Numbered from the stretch's first letter, positions 1 to 8,737 are shown. The stretch: 64,000 nt of DNA from Verrucomicrobiaceae bacterium (GCA_027484445.1 JAIXSY010000044.1:38886-102885); one strand, 5' to 3'. The notes: generated from the sequence alone by a model not told the origin. Numbers and translations: made by a program.

Positions 1-484
1 GCCCCTCAAACTTCGCCTTTTCACCATGCCGCACGCGATACGGCACATTCCGCGAGCCATCCCAGCCCTCCACACGGAAGTGGGCATCCCAGCCTGGGTA
101 ATGCACTTCTGCCTTTGCGATCTCCGTCCACTCCTCGCCCTCCCGCTTGACCTCCAGCCGAGCCTCGCGTGCCTCATCCGGCATCAGCGGGAACAGCTGG
201 GCACTCATCTTCAGCACACCGCCCTGCTGCGTGTAGTAGGCAAAGCAGACCACCTCATCGCGCGGCACCTTCATGGAGGGGGGCGGTGCAGGCTTGCCTT
301 TCCCCTTGCCCTTGCCCTTCGGTGTCACAGGCAAATCCGACCTCAGCCACCACTCGCCCGTGGTCAGCGATTCCAGCTCAGGAAACTCCGCCCCAAAAGG
401 CGAAGCTGCCTGCACAGCCAAACTGGAGCTAGGGACGAGGCAAAGAGGCGTGGCTTGAAGAAAAAGGCGGCGAGAGAGTTTCAT
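1..484 (-). CDS. Secreted phosphatase-like protein with Tat signal (5' part only)
   Basis: The reverse strand has an open frame from ATG at 484 running off the left edge (161 codons visible). It begins MKLSRRLFLQATPL, a twin-arginine type signal (SRRLFL) followed by a hydrophobic stretch and a plausible cleavage region at SLAVQAA. After it come a Gly/Lys spacer (about residues 60-72) and a beta-rich segment with repeated charged and aromatic residues ending GWDGSRNVPYRVRHG. That last part resembles the N-terminal region of PhoD-like or metallophosphatase proteins exported by Tat, but the catalytic part lies outside the window, so the family is a guess. The frame stays open upstream of this ATG to about 827 without another convincing start. 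Confidence is good for coding and export, low for function. Confidence 0.6.
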   Translation of the reverse strand, partial: MKLSRRLFLQATPLCLVPSSSLAVQAASPFGAEFPELESLTTGEWWLRSDLPVTPKGKGKGKGKPAPPPSMKVPRDEVVCFAYYTQQGGVLKMSAQLFPLMPDEAREARLEVKREGEEWTEIAKAEVHYPGWDAHFRVEGWDGSRNVPYRVRHGEKAKFEG

Positions 485-908
485 GAGGTTGGCTACAAGT
501 CGGGAAAAAGCATCGTTTCGGTCAAACCCGAGACTGCCCCAGAAACGCCGTCCAGGGGAAGCTATATCCACGAAGTCAGCCCGAAGAAGCCCATCCCAGA
601 CCACGAGCCGATTCGTGGAGAGGGGCAATACCTCCCGCGATGCAAGCCCACCTTTGTTAGCCTGGATGTCTCGAATCCTCTTGAGCGCCTCACCACAGAA
701 TTGGCCCGGCGTCTCTGCTGCTAAAACAATCCACCGTGGTGAGCAAGCAACCCGGAGCTTTACCGCCTCGACAAGGACCTTGGAGGCGGGGCATGCCCCA
801 TTCAGATCGACACCAGCACGCTAAGCCTATGGCAAATTCCACTTCGGTGGCTGGCGCTGAACTGGGATCAAGCAGGACAAGGCCAGAAAGGGCACAGGAC
901 AGAAGGAT
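485..908. other. No confident gene
   Basis: Several overlapping frames are open on both strands, including the upstream extension of the minus-strand exported protein, but none has a clear start or family resemblance. It probably contains the upstream region of the leftmost gene and possibly decayed coding sequence. Confidence 0.4.
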
Positions 909-924
909 CCCCTCAACTGAGGGG
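909..924 (+). promoter_or_regulatory. Palindromic EPS-regulon site 1 (before H-NOX operon)
   Basis: CCCC-T-CA-AC-TG-A-GGGG: both 7-base arms are exactly complementary. It ends 84 nt before the H-NOX start codon, the longest spacing of the set. The same dyad precedes the polysaccharide transcription units downstream, which ties this sensor operon to them. Binding protein unknown. Confidence 0.6.
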
Positions 925-1008
925 GGAGCTGGAGATTCTAGGTGCGTGGGTAGGGTTTGAGGTTCACCTTTGTGAGACATTCACTACACTTAGCTATCTC
1001 CTTTTCCC

Positions 1009-1566
1009 ATGTACGGACTCGTCAACAAAGCCATCGAAGATCTGGTCGTCACCCATCATGGGGAGGATCTCTGGGAGCGGATCAAAAAGAAGGCGGGGGT
1101 GGAGGTGGAGGTGTTCGTGAGCAACGAGGCCTACCCGGATGAGATGACCTATGATCTGGTGGGAGCAGCTTCGGAGGTATTGGGCGCATCGGCGCGAGAC
1201 ATTTTGATCGCCTTTGGCGAACACTGGGTGCTGAAAACGGCAGCGACGAGCTATGGGGCCATGATGCGCGCGGGCGGCAGCTCGCTGAAGGAGTTCCTGG
1301 TGAATCTGCCGAACTTTCACACGCGGGTGCAGATGATCTACCCGAATCTGCAACCGCCGCGCTTCGAGTGCACGAACATTGGGGAGAACTCACTGCACCT
1401 GCACTACTTCACGCATCGCTCAGGCCTAACGGACTTTGTGGTCGGACTGGTGCAGGGGCTGGGGAAGCTCTATTCGACACCAACAACGGTGAAGGTGATC
1501 GAGACCAAGTCAGCTGGGGCAAATCATGATGTGTTCGAGGTAGCCTGGACGGCAGCAGTGGCATGA
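1009..1566 (+). CDS. H-NOX heme nitric-oxide/oxygen sensor
   Basis: This 185-residue protein has the full length and pattern of bacterial H-NOX (HNOB) domains: start MYGLVNKAIEDLV, proximal heme ligand His104 in LPNFHTRV, and the heme-propionate-binding segment at residues 133-137. That segment reads YFTHR where the family normally has Y-x-S-x-R, so Ser is replaced by Thr. Stand-alone H-NOX proteins bind NO at ferrous heme in the cytoplasm and inhibit or activate a partner kinase or cyclase. Its stop overlaps the ATG of the following hybrid kinase (ATGA), so the two are almost certainly translated together as sensor and output. A regulon-type palindrome lies upstream. The family is secure; NO as ligand is inferred from the family. 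Confidence 0.93.
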   Translation: MYGLVNKAIEDLVVTHHGEDLWERIKKKAGVEVEVFVSNEAYPDEMTYDLVGAASEVLGASARDILIAFGEHWVLKTAATSYGAMMRAGGSSLKEFLVNLPNFHTRVQMIYPNLQPPRFECTNIGENSLHLHYFTHRSGLTDFVVGLVQGLGKLYSTPTTVKVIETKSAGANHDVFEVAWTAAVA

Positions 1567-4500
1567 ATGTCCCTGGGGAAAGCACGCGTGTGATCGAGCG
1601 CCTGCCGACGCGGGAGTTGCTGCGTGCGTTCCCTTTTTACTTCGCCTGGGATGAGCAGGAGCGCATCGTGGAGGTAGGGCCATCTCTGACGCGGTTTTGC
1701 CCCCAGGCAGTGCTAGGCGCACGGCTGCCCGAGGTGTTTGTGTCGAAGCGACCTGAGGGTGAATTTTGCGACGCACTGGCACGGGCCTACCCAGAGAGTC
1801 TGTTTCTACTCCAGGATCGAGTCCACCAGCGGGTGCTCCGAGGTCAGGTGGTGCTGCTAGAGTCGCCACGCCAGGGGCTGATGCTAGGCTCACCCTGGTT
1901 CACGGATCCAGATGAGGTGCTGGCCAGTGGTCTGACGATGAGTGACTTTGCCATTCACGATCAGACGATCGACCTGCTGCAGGTGCTGCAAACGCAAAGA
2001 ATGGCGACGGATGATCTGCAAAAGATGAATCAACGCCTGCGGGAGCAGCGGACGCGGCTGCGGGAGCAGGAGGCCTATTCGCGAAAGCTAGCACTGGTGG
2101 CGGCACGCACGGACAATGCGGTGATCGTGACGGATGCAGTCGGCCGGATCGAGTGGGTGAATGAGGGCTTCACCCGCATCACGGGCTGGGCGCTGGAGGA
2201 GGTGGTGGGACGCACGCCGGGCTCTTTTCTCCAGGGACCGGATACGGATGCGGAGACCGTAGCGCTGATGCGCACGTGTGTGCGAGAGCAGAAGGGCTTT
2301 CGCACAGAGGTGCTGAACTACCATCGCAATGGGACCAAGTATTGGACAGCTCTGGAGGTGCAGCCAGTCCGCAATGAAGCGGGCGAGGTGACGAACTTCA
2401 TGGCGATCGAGAGCGACATCACGCAGCGGCGACGGGACGACCAACACCGTTTGTTGCAGTTTTCGACAAGTCGCATCCTGGCAGAGGCCGATACCATGGC
2501 GCAGGCGGCAGCAGGAGTGATCGAGATGATCTGCAAGCAACTGGGCTGGACAGCGGGTGCGATGTGGCTGCTGGATGCAGAGCTGAATCAACTGAAGCTG
2601 ACTGAATTTTGGCACGACCCTCGACGGAATGTAACGGCCTTTGCACAGATGAGTCAGACCCTGGCTTTTTCCGCAGGCTGCGGTCTGCCGGGGCGGGTCT
2701 GGGAGTCAGGCACAAGCCAGTGGTATCGTGACTTTGCCGCGCAGCCGGACCTTTTCACAAGGGCCACCAAGGCCTCGACCTGTGGACTGCACGGAGCGCT
2801 AGGTTTTCCCATCGTGGCGCAGGGGGAGATCATCGGGGTGATCGAGCTGTTCAGCGAAGAGATCCTGGACCCAGATGAGACGCTCCTGCAGGCGCTAGCA
2901 GGCGTGGGTAATCAGATGGGGCAGTTCATTGAGCGCAAATCTACAGAGAATCAGCTCTGGCAGACGAACGCGATGCAGAAGGCAATCTTGGAAAGCGCGA
3001 ACTACACGATCATCTCGACCAAGCCGGATGGAGTGATCGTGACCTTCAACCGAGCAGCAGAGCAAAAGCTAGGCTATCGCGCCGAGGAGATGATCGGCCT
3101 ACAGACACCGACGATTCTGCATCTGCCAGAGGAAATGGAAGCGCGCGCGGCAGACCTGAGCGTGGAGCTAGGTCACCAGATCCCCGTGGGCTTTGAGACC
3201 TTTGTCGCAAAAGCGAGCCTGGGAGAAATCGACGAGCGGGAGTGGACCTATGTGCGCAAGGATGGCACACGCTTTCCGGTGCGGCTGTCCATCACTGCGC
3301 TATTCAATGAGCGCGGGGAGATCGCGGGCTACCTGTGCGTAGCCTCCGACATCACGGAACAGAAGAAAGTGGAAGAGCAGCTGCTGCACGCGAAGGATGC
3401 TGCGGAATCCGCCAGCACGGCGAAGAGCGATTTCCTCGCGACCATGAGCCATGAGATCCGCACGCCCATGAATGGCATCATCGGCATGTCATCTCTGCTG
3501 CTGGATACACAACTGACAGAGAAGCAACGAGAGATGGTGGAGGCAGTGCGCCACAGTGGAGATGCGCTAATGACGATCATTGATGACATTCTGGACTTCT
3601 CGAAGATCGAGGCACGCAAGCTCGACCTGATGGAAGAAAACTTCCGTCTGGATTCAGTGATCCGCGGGGTCGTGGATCTACTGCACCACAAAGCTGCAGC
3701 GCGTGAGATCGACCTAGTCGTGAACATCGAGCCGGATGTGCCGAGCTTACTCATCGGCGATCCGGGACGACTGCGGCAGATACTCATGAACCTCGTGGGG
3801 AATGGCATCAAGTTTACCGACGAGGGTGCCATTTGCATCGACGTTCGTCGTCTAGAGTCGCGCCACAGCGGCCCTGTGACGCTGGAAATCAGCGTCACAG
3901 ACACCGGTATCGGCATGACGCCAGAGCAGCAGGCGCAGCTGTTCCAGGCCTTCACCCAGGTGGATAGCTCCAGCACGCGTCGCTTTGGCGGCACCGGCCT
4001 CGGCTTGGCGATCTGCAAGCGACTCGTCGAACTGATGGGCGGGCAAATCGGGGTGGAGAGCCAGCGCTTTCAGGGATCGCGATTCTGGCTGCATCTCCCC
4101 TTGCGGGTGGCCCTGGTCACTGAACCGCCATCAGAAGTGAAGAGAGAGGAGCCCGTGGCACAGAAACCGCTCGAAGGCACGAAGCCGCGACTGCTGGTGG
4201 TGGAAGACAATCAGGTGAATGCCCGCATGGCCATGATGATGCTGGAAAAGCATGGTTACCCCGCCGAAGTCGCCTGCGATGGCGAAGAGGCCGTGGATCG
4301 GTTCGCCAGCGGCACCTACGATGGCGTGCTAATGGACTGCCACATGCCACGCATGGATGGTTATGAGGCCACTCGCGCGATCCGAGAGATCGAGGCAAGT
4401 GGGCTGTGGAGACGCCCCCGCTGTCGCATCATCGCCATGACTGCCAATGTCATGGCAGGCGAGCGCGAACGATGCCTAGAGGCCGGCATGGATGACTATG

Positions 4501-4952
4501 TTTCGAAGCCACTGCGAACCAAGACATTGATGGAAGCGCTGCAACGCATCCAGATTCTTGCGCAGTCCAAAGAAGACACTGAATCGCCGCCGTGGTCGGC
4601 AGAGGATCAAAGCATGGCCCATGAAGCAATCCAGCAGCTGGCCGAAGAACTGAGTGTGGAAGACACGGTGGAACTCATCACCAACTGGCTAAAAGACACG
4701 CCCGAACGCATCCTGGATCTGGAGAGATTCGTGGCTGGTGATGATCAAACTGCACTACGTCGCACGGCACACTCGCTGAAAGGAAGCAGCTCCCTCTTTG
4801 GCCTGACTTACCTTCACACACTGTGCCGAGAACTGGAACAGTTGGCCGAAAACCAAGTCCGTGCCAACCAAGCCGAACTGGTGGCGCAGCTGAAGCAAGC
4901 CTTTGAATCCGCCGTGCCTGCTCTGCGCGAGCAGATGAAGCGCCTGCAATAA
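1563..4952 (+). CDS. HNOBA-type hybrid histidine kinase, partner of H-NOX
   Basis: 1,129 residues. The first ~150 residues resemble the HNOBA (H-NOX-associated) domain and are followed by a coiled-coil linker, a PAS domain (about 175-295), a GAF domain (300-455), a second PAS (465-600), HisKA with MSHEIRTPMNG (phospho-His near 630), a HATPase (about 735-860, with DTGIGM and GGTGLGLAI), a receiver with DCHMPRMDG (Asp near 924) and a C-terminal HPt domain with HSLKGSSS (His near 1069). No membrane segment is seen, so it is probably cytoplasmic. The HPt end implies relay to a separate response regulator; candidates in the locus are the receivers at 10491 and 27302. Overlap with the H-NOX stop codon supports a sensor/kinase pair. 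H-NOX kinases in other bacteria control biofilm formation, which fits the neighbouring EPS genes. Confidence 0.92.
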   Translation: MNVPGESTRVIERLPTRELLRAFPFYFAWDEQERIVEVGPSLTRFCPQAVLGARLPEVFVSKRPEGEFCDALARAYPESLFLLQDRVHQRVLRGQVVLLESPRQGLMLGSPWFTDPDEVLASGLTMSDFAIHDQTIDLLQVLQTQRMATDDLQKMNQRLREQRTRLREQEAYSRKLALVAARTDNAVIVTDAVGRIEWVNEGFTRITGWALEEVVGRTPGSFLQGPDTDAETVALMRTCVREQKGFRTEVLNYHRNGTKYWTALEVQPVRNEAGEVTNFMAIESDITQRRRDDQHRLLQFSTSRILAEADTMAQAAAGVIEMICKQLGWTAGAMWLLDAELNQLKLTEFWHDPRRNVTAFAQMSQTLAFSAGCGLPGRVWESGTSQWYRDFAAQPDLFTRATKASTCGLHGALGFPIVAQGEIIGVIELFSEEILDPDETLLQALAGVGNQMGQFIERKSTENQLWQTNAMQKAILESANYTIISTKPDGVIVTFNRAAEQKLGYRAEEMIGLQTPTILHLPEEMEARAADLSVELGHQIPVGFETFVAKASLGEIDEREWTYVRKDGTRFPVRLSITALFNERGEIAGYLCVASDITEQKKVEEQLLHAKDAAESASTAKSDFLATMSHEIRTPMNGIIGMSSLLLDTQLTEKQREMVEAVRHSGDALMTIIDDILDFSKIEARKLDLMEENFRLDSVIRGVVDLLHHKAAAREIDLVVNIEPDVPSLLIGDPGRLRQILMNLVGNGIKFTDEGAICIDVRRLESRHSGPVTLEISVTDTGIGMTPEQQAQLFQAFTQVDSSSTRRFGGTGLGLAICKRLVELMGGQIGVESQRFQGSRFWLHLPLRVALVTEPPSEVKREEPVAQKPLEGTKPRLLVVEDNQVNARMAMMMLEKHGYPAEVACDGEEAVDRFASGTYDGVLMDCHMPRMDGYEATRAIREIEASGLWRRPRCRIIAMTANVMAGERERCLEAGMDDYVSKPLRTKTLMEALQRIQILAQSKEDTESPPWSAEDQSMAHEAIQQLAEELSVEDTVELITNWLKDTPERILDLERFVAGDDQTALRRTAHSLKGSSSLFGLTYLHTLCRELEQLAENQVRANQAELVAQLKQAFESAVPALREQMKRLQ

Positions 4953-5003
4953 TCATGCGTTGAGGCCTAGCTAAGAATCACTCAAGCCATCAAGCCCTGG
5001 CAT

Positions 5004-5019
5004 CCACCCAGCTGCGGGG
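5004..5019 (+). promoter_or_regulatory. Palindromic EPS-regulon site 2
   Basis: CCAC-C-CA-GC-TG-C-GGGG followed by ATTTC, ending 38 nt before the glycosyltransferase ATG at 5058. It belongs to the CCAC subtype shared with the sites at 12865, 24138 and 28052. Confidence 0.65.
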
Positions 5020-5057
5020 ATTTCACATGGACGAATGGCTGCCAATCTCTGGGCACC

Positions 5058-6320
5058 ATGAAACTCCTTTATGTCCATGAACGCTTCGGAGCCCTGGCTG
5101 GGGCTGAGGCCAATGCCTTCATTACTGCTGAGCAGCTCGCTCTGCGTGGACACGACATTGGCATCCTGCATGGACCCACCACGGGCAAAAACGAAGAAGG
5201 TTGGCGTCAGGTCTTTGCACACCCCTTTCCACTCGAAGGTGACACCGCAGCCAGCACACGACAGGCATTGGCGACCTTTAAGCCTGACGTCATTTACGTC
5301 CACAAAATGGCCGACCTGAAGGTCATCCAGACCCTCGTGGACAGTGGTGTGCCCCTGGTGCGCATGGTGCACGACCATGACATCTACTGCATGAGGAGCT
5401 ACAAGTATGATTACTTCACCCGCAAGATCTGCACACGTGCAGCCAGCCTCTACTGCGCGATCGGCTGCGGAGCCTGTGTGGTAAAAAACGCGGGGGGTGG
5501 CTTTCCGCTGAAGTATGTGAGCTATCGCGAAAAGAAGCGTGAGATCGCCCTGAATCGGCGCTTTGACCGCATGGTGGTCGTGACACAATACATGCGCGAT
5601 GAGCTGCTGAACAATGGCTTTGATGCGAACCGAATCAAAATCCACGCACCTGTGCCTCGCATGGGTGATCCAGACCTACGCAGCAGCTTCAGCGACCGCA
5701 ATCTCATCCTCTACGCTGGGCAGATTATCCGTGGCAAAGGCGTGGATGTGCTGCTTGAATCTCTTGCCCAAGTGAAGAGCCGCTACGAGTGCATCATCTT
5801 AGGAGATGGCAATCACCGCGCCTACTGCGAAAAACTCAGTCAGCGTCTCGGACTCACTGACCGCGTGCATTTCAAGGGCTTTGTGCCCCAAGAAGAACTG
5901 AAGGCCTACTACCGCGACTGTAGCGTGGTGGCACTCAGCAGTGTCTGGCCTGAGCCCATCGCCACCATCGGTCTAGAAGTCATGCGCTATGCCCTGCCGG
6001 TCGTGGCCTTCGATGCAGGTGGCATCAAGGATTGGTTGATCTCAGGTCACAATGGCCACTTGGTGCCTTGGATGGACCGCAAGGCCTACGCAGCCAGCCT
6101 GGACGACCTTCTGCAAAACAAAGACAAGGCACGTCGATTCGGCCAAAACGGGCTTCAGCTGGTTTCCGAGCGTTATGACTTCAGTCGCTACATCGGCGAT
6201 CTCGAGATGATGTTCGCTGAAGTGTCCGTAGCACGCCGTTCGGACACCCCTGCACGACCAGTCGGCTCCCCCATCACACGAGCAGCAGCCCTGAAGCCCC
6301 AAACCACCCTAGCCACCTGA
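5058..6320 (+). CDS. Glycosyltransferase family 4
   Basis: 420 residues with the two-Rossmann GT-B layout. The N-terminal acceptor half starts MKLLYVHERFGALAGAE. The C-terminal donor half contains LYAGQIIRGKGVDVLLE and the E-x7-E-like region PEPIATIGLEVMRYALPVVA typical of GT4 enzymes. A Cys-rich stretch (ICTRAASLYCAIGCGACV, about residues 117-134) occurs in a subset of GT4 proteins and may bind metal. It likely adds a sugar to a lipid-linked EPS repeat unit at the inner face of the membrane; donor and acceptor cannot be read from sequence. First gene after regulon site 2, and the sugar transferase downstream has its own site. Confidence 0.88.
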   Translation: MKLLYVHERFGALAGAEANAFITAEQLALRGHDIGILHGPTTGKNEEGWRQVFAHPFPLEGDTAASTRQALATFKPDVIYVHKMADLKVIQTLVDSGVPLVRMVHDHDIYCMRSYKYDYFTRKICTRAASLYCAIGCGACVVKNAGGGFPLKYVSYREKKREIALNRRFDRMVVVTQYMRDELLNNGFDANRIKIHAPVPRMGDPDLRSSFSDRNLILYAGQIIRGKGVDVLLESLAQVKSRYECIILGDGNHRAYCEKLSQRLGLTDRVHFKGFVPQEELKAYYRDCSVVALSSVWPEPIATIGLEVMRYALPVVAFDAGGIKDWLISGHNGHLVPWMDRKAYAASLDDLLQNKDKARRFGQNGLQLVSERYDFSRYIGDLEMMFAEVSVARRSDTPARPVGSPITRAAALKPQTTLAT

Positions 6321-6330
6321 TCGCCACATT

Positions 6331-6346
6331 CCCCACACCTGCGGGG
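6331..6346 (+). promoter_or_regulatory. Palindromic EPS-regulon site 3
   Basis: CCCC-A-CA-CC-TG-C-GGGG followed by AGTT, ending 35 nt before ATG 6382 of the initiating sugar transferase. Both CCCC/GGGG ends are intact. Confidence 0.65.
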
Positions 6347-6381
6347 AGTTACAAAAGAGCCAAACCCAACATTCTCTGCCC

Positions 6382-7137
6382 ATGCGTCAAACGTCACAAA
6401 TTGCTGAACAGCAAGCCCTCCGCCTTCTTGAGGCACAAAGTCGTCTAGGGCGCATCAAGATGCGGCTGGCCCTGCATGGCAAGCGCTGGACCTGGCTCAC
6501 GGTTGTGAACGGAGCCTATGCAGCCAAGCGCCTGTTCGACATTGTGATCAGTCTGGTCTGCCTGCTCCTGGCCGCACCCTTGTTCATCGTGATCGCACTC
6601 CTGGTGCGTCGCGATGGCGGCCCTGTCTTCTTCAAGCAGAAACGAGTTGGGCTCCATGGACGAGAGTTTGAGATGCTGAAGTTTCGCTCCATGTGCGTGG
6701 ATGCTGAAGCTAAACTCGCCGAGTTGCTGGCACAGAATGAGAAGGCCCAAGGCGTGACTTTCAAAATGAAAAATGATCCACGCATCACCCCAGTAGGACG
6801 CTTCATCCGCAAGACATCGATTGATGAGCTTCCGCAATTTTTGAATGTGCTGCGCGGTGACATGTCCATCGTCGGCCCACGTCCACCGCTGCCGCGAGAG
6901 GTCGCTCTATACTCCAACAGTGACCGACTTCGTCTTCATGCACGTCCAGGCATTACCTGTCTCTGGCAAGTCGGTGAACGCCAAGGCGGTCTCTGGGAAA
7001 TCGGTGATCGGAACTCCATCGACTTTGAGGAACAAGTGAGCCTGGATGTACGCTACATCGAAAGCCAGTCGCTGCTGCGTGACCTGTGGATTTTGCTGAA
7101 GACCATCCCCGCTATCATCCTTGGCAAAGGAATGTAA
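6382..7137 (+). CDS. Initiating undecaprenyl-phosphate sugar phosphotransferase
   Basis: 251 residues of the bacterial sugar transferase (polyprenol-phosphate hexose-1-phosphate transferase) family. Hallmarks are KRLFDIVISLVCLLL (membrane hairpin, about residues 50-76), GGPVFFKQKRVG, FKMKNDPRITPVGRFIRKTSIDE (split here: KNDPRITPVG and RKTSIDELPQ), LRGDMSIVGPRPPLP and a C-terminal ARPGITCLWQV. It lacks the four-helix N-terminal domain of WcaJ/WbaP proteins, so it is the short type. It would transfer a sugar-1-phosphate to undecaprenyl phosphate and thereby start each repeat unit. It lies directly upstream of the nucleotidyltransferase-like fusion at 7143, only 5 bp away. Function class is certain; sugar unknown. 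Confidence 0.93.
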   Translation: MRQTSQIAEQQALRLLEAQSRLGRIKMRLALHGKRWTWLTVVNGAYAAKRLFDIVISLVCLLLAAPLFIVIALLVRRDGGPVFFKQKRVGLHGREFEMLKFRSMCVDAEAKLAELLAQNEKAQGVTFKMKNDPRITPVGRFIRKTSIDELPQFLNVLRGDMSIVGPRPPLPREVALYSNSDRLRLHARPGITCLWQVGERQGGLWEIGDRNSIDFEEQVSLDVRYIESQSLLRDLWILLKTIPAIILGKGM

Positions 7138-7142
7138 CTGAC

Positions 7143-8444
7143 ATGAATGCTGTCCTGATTTGCCCTGATCAACGCGAAGCCGCAGGTTACGCACGCCGGA
7201 TGAAACCCCTGGCCTTGCTGCCCTTCATGGGGCGCTCCTTGCTGGATCTTTGGCTGGAAAAATTGTCGCTAGATGGCATCAAAACCATCACGGTGCTAGC
7301 AGCTGACCGCCCTGATCAAATCCGACGTGCAGTGGGAAATGGCGGACGCTGGGGAGTCAAAATCAGCATCATCCCAGTACCGACAGAACCCGATGTCGAA
7401 TCAGCTCGCGCGCTCTTTGCCACAGACGCCGCAACCAAGGTCCTGAAGCTCGATACACTGCCTTCTCTTCCCCATAAACCCCTCTGGGAAAGCACCGAAG
7501 GTCTGTTCGATGTATTGCTGAAGCGTTTCACTCAGATCCAACCGGAATCCCTGCTGACGATGCGGCGCATAGGACGTGATGTCTTTGTCAGCACTCGCGC
7601 CCGAATCGCACCCAACGCCGTCATCGAAGGCCCTGCCTGGATCGGACCGCAGGTCATCGTAGGATCTGGAGCCCACATCATGCCTGGCACCATCATTGAA
7701 GATGCAGCCTACATCGACCGGGAAGCCACAGTGCGCGGAAGCTGGATCGGTCCAAAGACCTATGTAGGCGCCATGACCGAGGTGGCCCATTCCTTTGCCT
7801 GGGGTAGTGGCCTGGAAAATTGGCGCCTCGCCTCCTTCATCGAAGTGTCTGATGATTTTCTGCTCGCCAGTCTCAAGCAGCAGCCTTTTGGCGGTGCCCG
7901 TTGCAGCTGGGCCACTCGTCTGTTTGCACTGTTACTCATGCTTGGCACAGCACCGCAGGCCCTCCTTTGGATCGCGTGGACACGATTGATCCGACAAAAG
8001 AATGCCTTCACTCGCGCTCAGTTCATTTTACCTCCCCCCGGCCAGCAAGATCGCTACACACGCACGGTCGGATTGCATCGCCTAAACGGCCATGACGGAT
8101 TGTTTGGCCGCTGGCCGGAACTGTGGCGTGTCTGGCGTGGGGACATGCACCTGATCGGCAATCGTCCCCTCAACCCCAGCCACGCAGAACAGCTGGGAGA
8201 TGAGTTTGAGCAGCTGTGGCTGACTTCTCCTGCTGGCGTCTTTTCCCTCGCTGATGCAGCGGAGGACGGACTCCATGATCATGAAACTCAGCTAGCCCAT
8301 GCAGCCTACTACAGCGTGAACCGTTCGTTCCGCACCAACCTGAGAATCTTACTGAGCTGCCTACCGCGCTTTCTGACGATGAGCCGTGCACACGATGCCA
8401 GCGTCAACCTCCCCGACACCGAAACCACCACCTGCCCCGCCTAA
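7143..8444 (+). CDS. NDP-sugar pyrophosphorylase-like / beta-helix / sugar-transferase-remnant fusion
   Basis: 433 residues from ATG 7143. The N-terminal ~130 residues look like a shortened nucleotidyltransferase fold (MKPLALLPFMGRSLLDLWLE) without a clear catalytic G-x-G-T-R-L loop. Residues about 150-235 form hexapeptide-like repeats (ARIAPNAVIEGPAWIGPQVIVG cut here: IGPQVIVGSGAHIMPGTIIE) of a left-handed beta helix. After a hydrophobic stretch (FALLLMLGTAPQALLWIAW, about 265-283) the C-terminal part carries LWRVWRGDMHLIGNRPLNP, which mirrors LRGDMSIVGPRP of sugar transferases with key residues changed (GPRP to GNRP). It may be a scaffold or regulator of the transferase encoded just upstream rather than an active enzyme. 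Followed after 3 bp by the STAS gene. Confidence 0.65.
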   Translation: MNAVLICPDQREAAGYARRMKPLALLPFMGRSLLDLWLEKLSLDGIKTITVLAADRPDQIRRAVGNGGRWGVKISIIPVPTEPDVESARALFATDAATKVLKLDTLPSLPHKPLWESTEGLFDVLLKRFTQIQPESLLTMRRIGRDVFVSTRARIAPNAVIEGPAWIGPQVIVGSGAHIMPGTIIEDAAYIDREATVRGSWIGPKTYVGAMTEVAHSFAWGSGLENWRLASFIEVSDDFLLASLKQQPFGGARCSWATRLFALLLMLGTAPQALLWIAWTRLIRQKNAFTRAQFILPPPGQQDRYTRTVGLHRLNGHDGLFGRWPELWRVWRGDMHLIGNRPLNPSHAEQLGDEFEQLWLTSPAGVFSLADAAEDGLHDHETQLAHAAYYSVNRSFRTNLRILLSCLPRFLTMSRAHDASVNLPDTETTTCPA

Positions 8445-8447
8445 CTC

Positions 8448-8729
8448 ATGAACACGAACCCCATCACTGCCCCCAACGAACTTTGCTCTTCCACAGCTCG
8501 CCTATGGAAGGAACGTGTTAGCAAAGACATTGCCAATCAGACGGAAGCTAGCATTGATCTTTCCAAGACAAGATTCATCGACAGCTCAGGGCTCGGTGTC
8601 TTGCTCTCTCTAAACAAAACGCTTCAAGCCCAAGGTGGAGTTCTCAAACTACTCAATCCATCCAGCGCAGTGACCCAGCTGATTGAGTTGACCCGCTTGC
8701 ATCGTGTCTTTGAAATCGTTCATGCCTGA
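8448..8729 (+). CDS. STAS-domain anti-sigma factor antagonist
   Basis: 93 residues forming a single STAS domain, with IDLSKTRFIDSSGLGVLLSL containing the usual phosphorylatable Ser (DSSGLG, about residues 44-49). Such proteins (SpoIIAA/RsbV, SypA) switch partners according to Ser phosphorylation. It lies 8 bp before a protein carrying both an RsbW-like kinase domain and a PP2C phosphatase domain, which are the expected opposing enzymes for this Ser. Like SypA of Vibrio fischeri, it may control polysaccharide production directly instead of a sigma factor; no anti-sigma or sigma gene is seen nearby. Confidence 0.88.
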   Translation: MNTNPITAPNELCSSTARLWKERVSKDIANQTEASIDLSKTRFIDSSGLGVLLSLNKTLQAQGGVLKLLNPSSAVTQLIELTRLHRVFEIVHA

Positions 8730-8737
8730 TTCATGGC

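Noticed and set aside
26..724. Long plus-strand open frame of 232 codons
   Set aside because: It lies opposite the Tat-signal gene (1-484) and has Arg/His/Leu-rich shadow composition; the minus-strand frame gives a clear signal peptide and regular protein.
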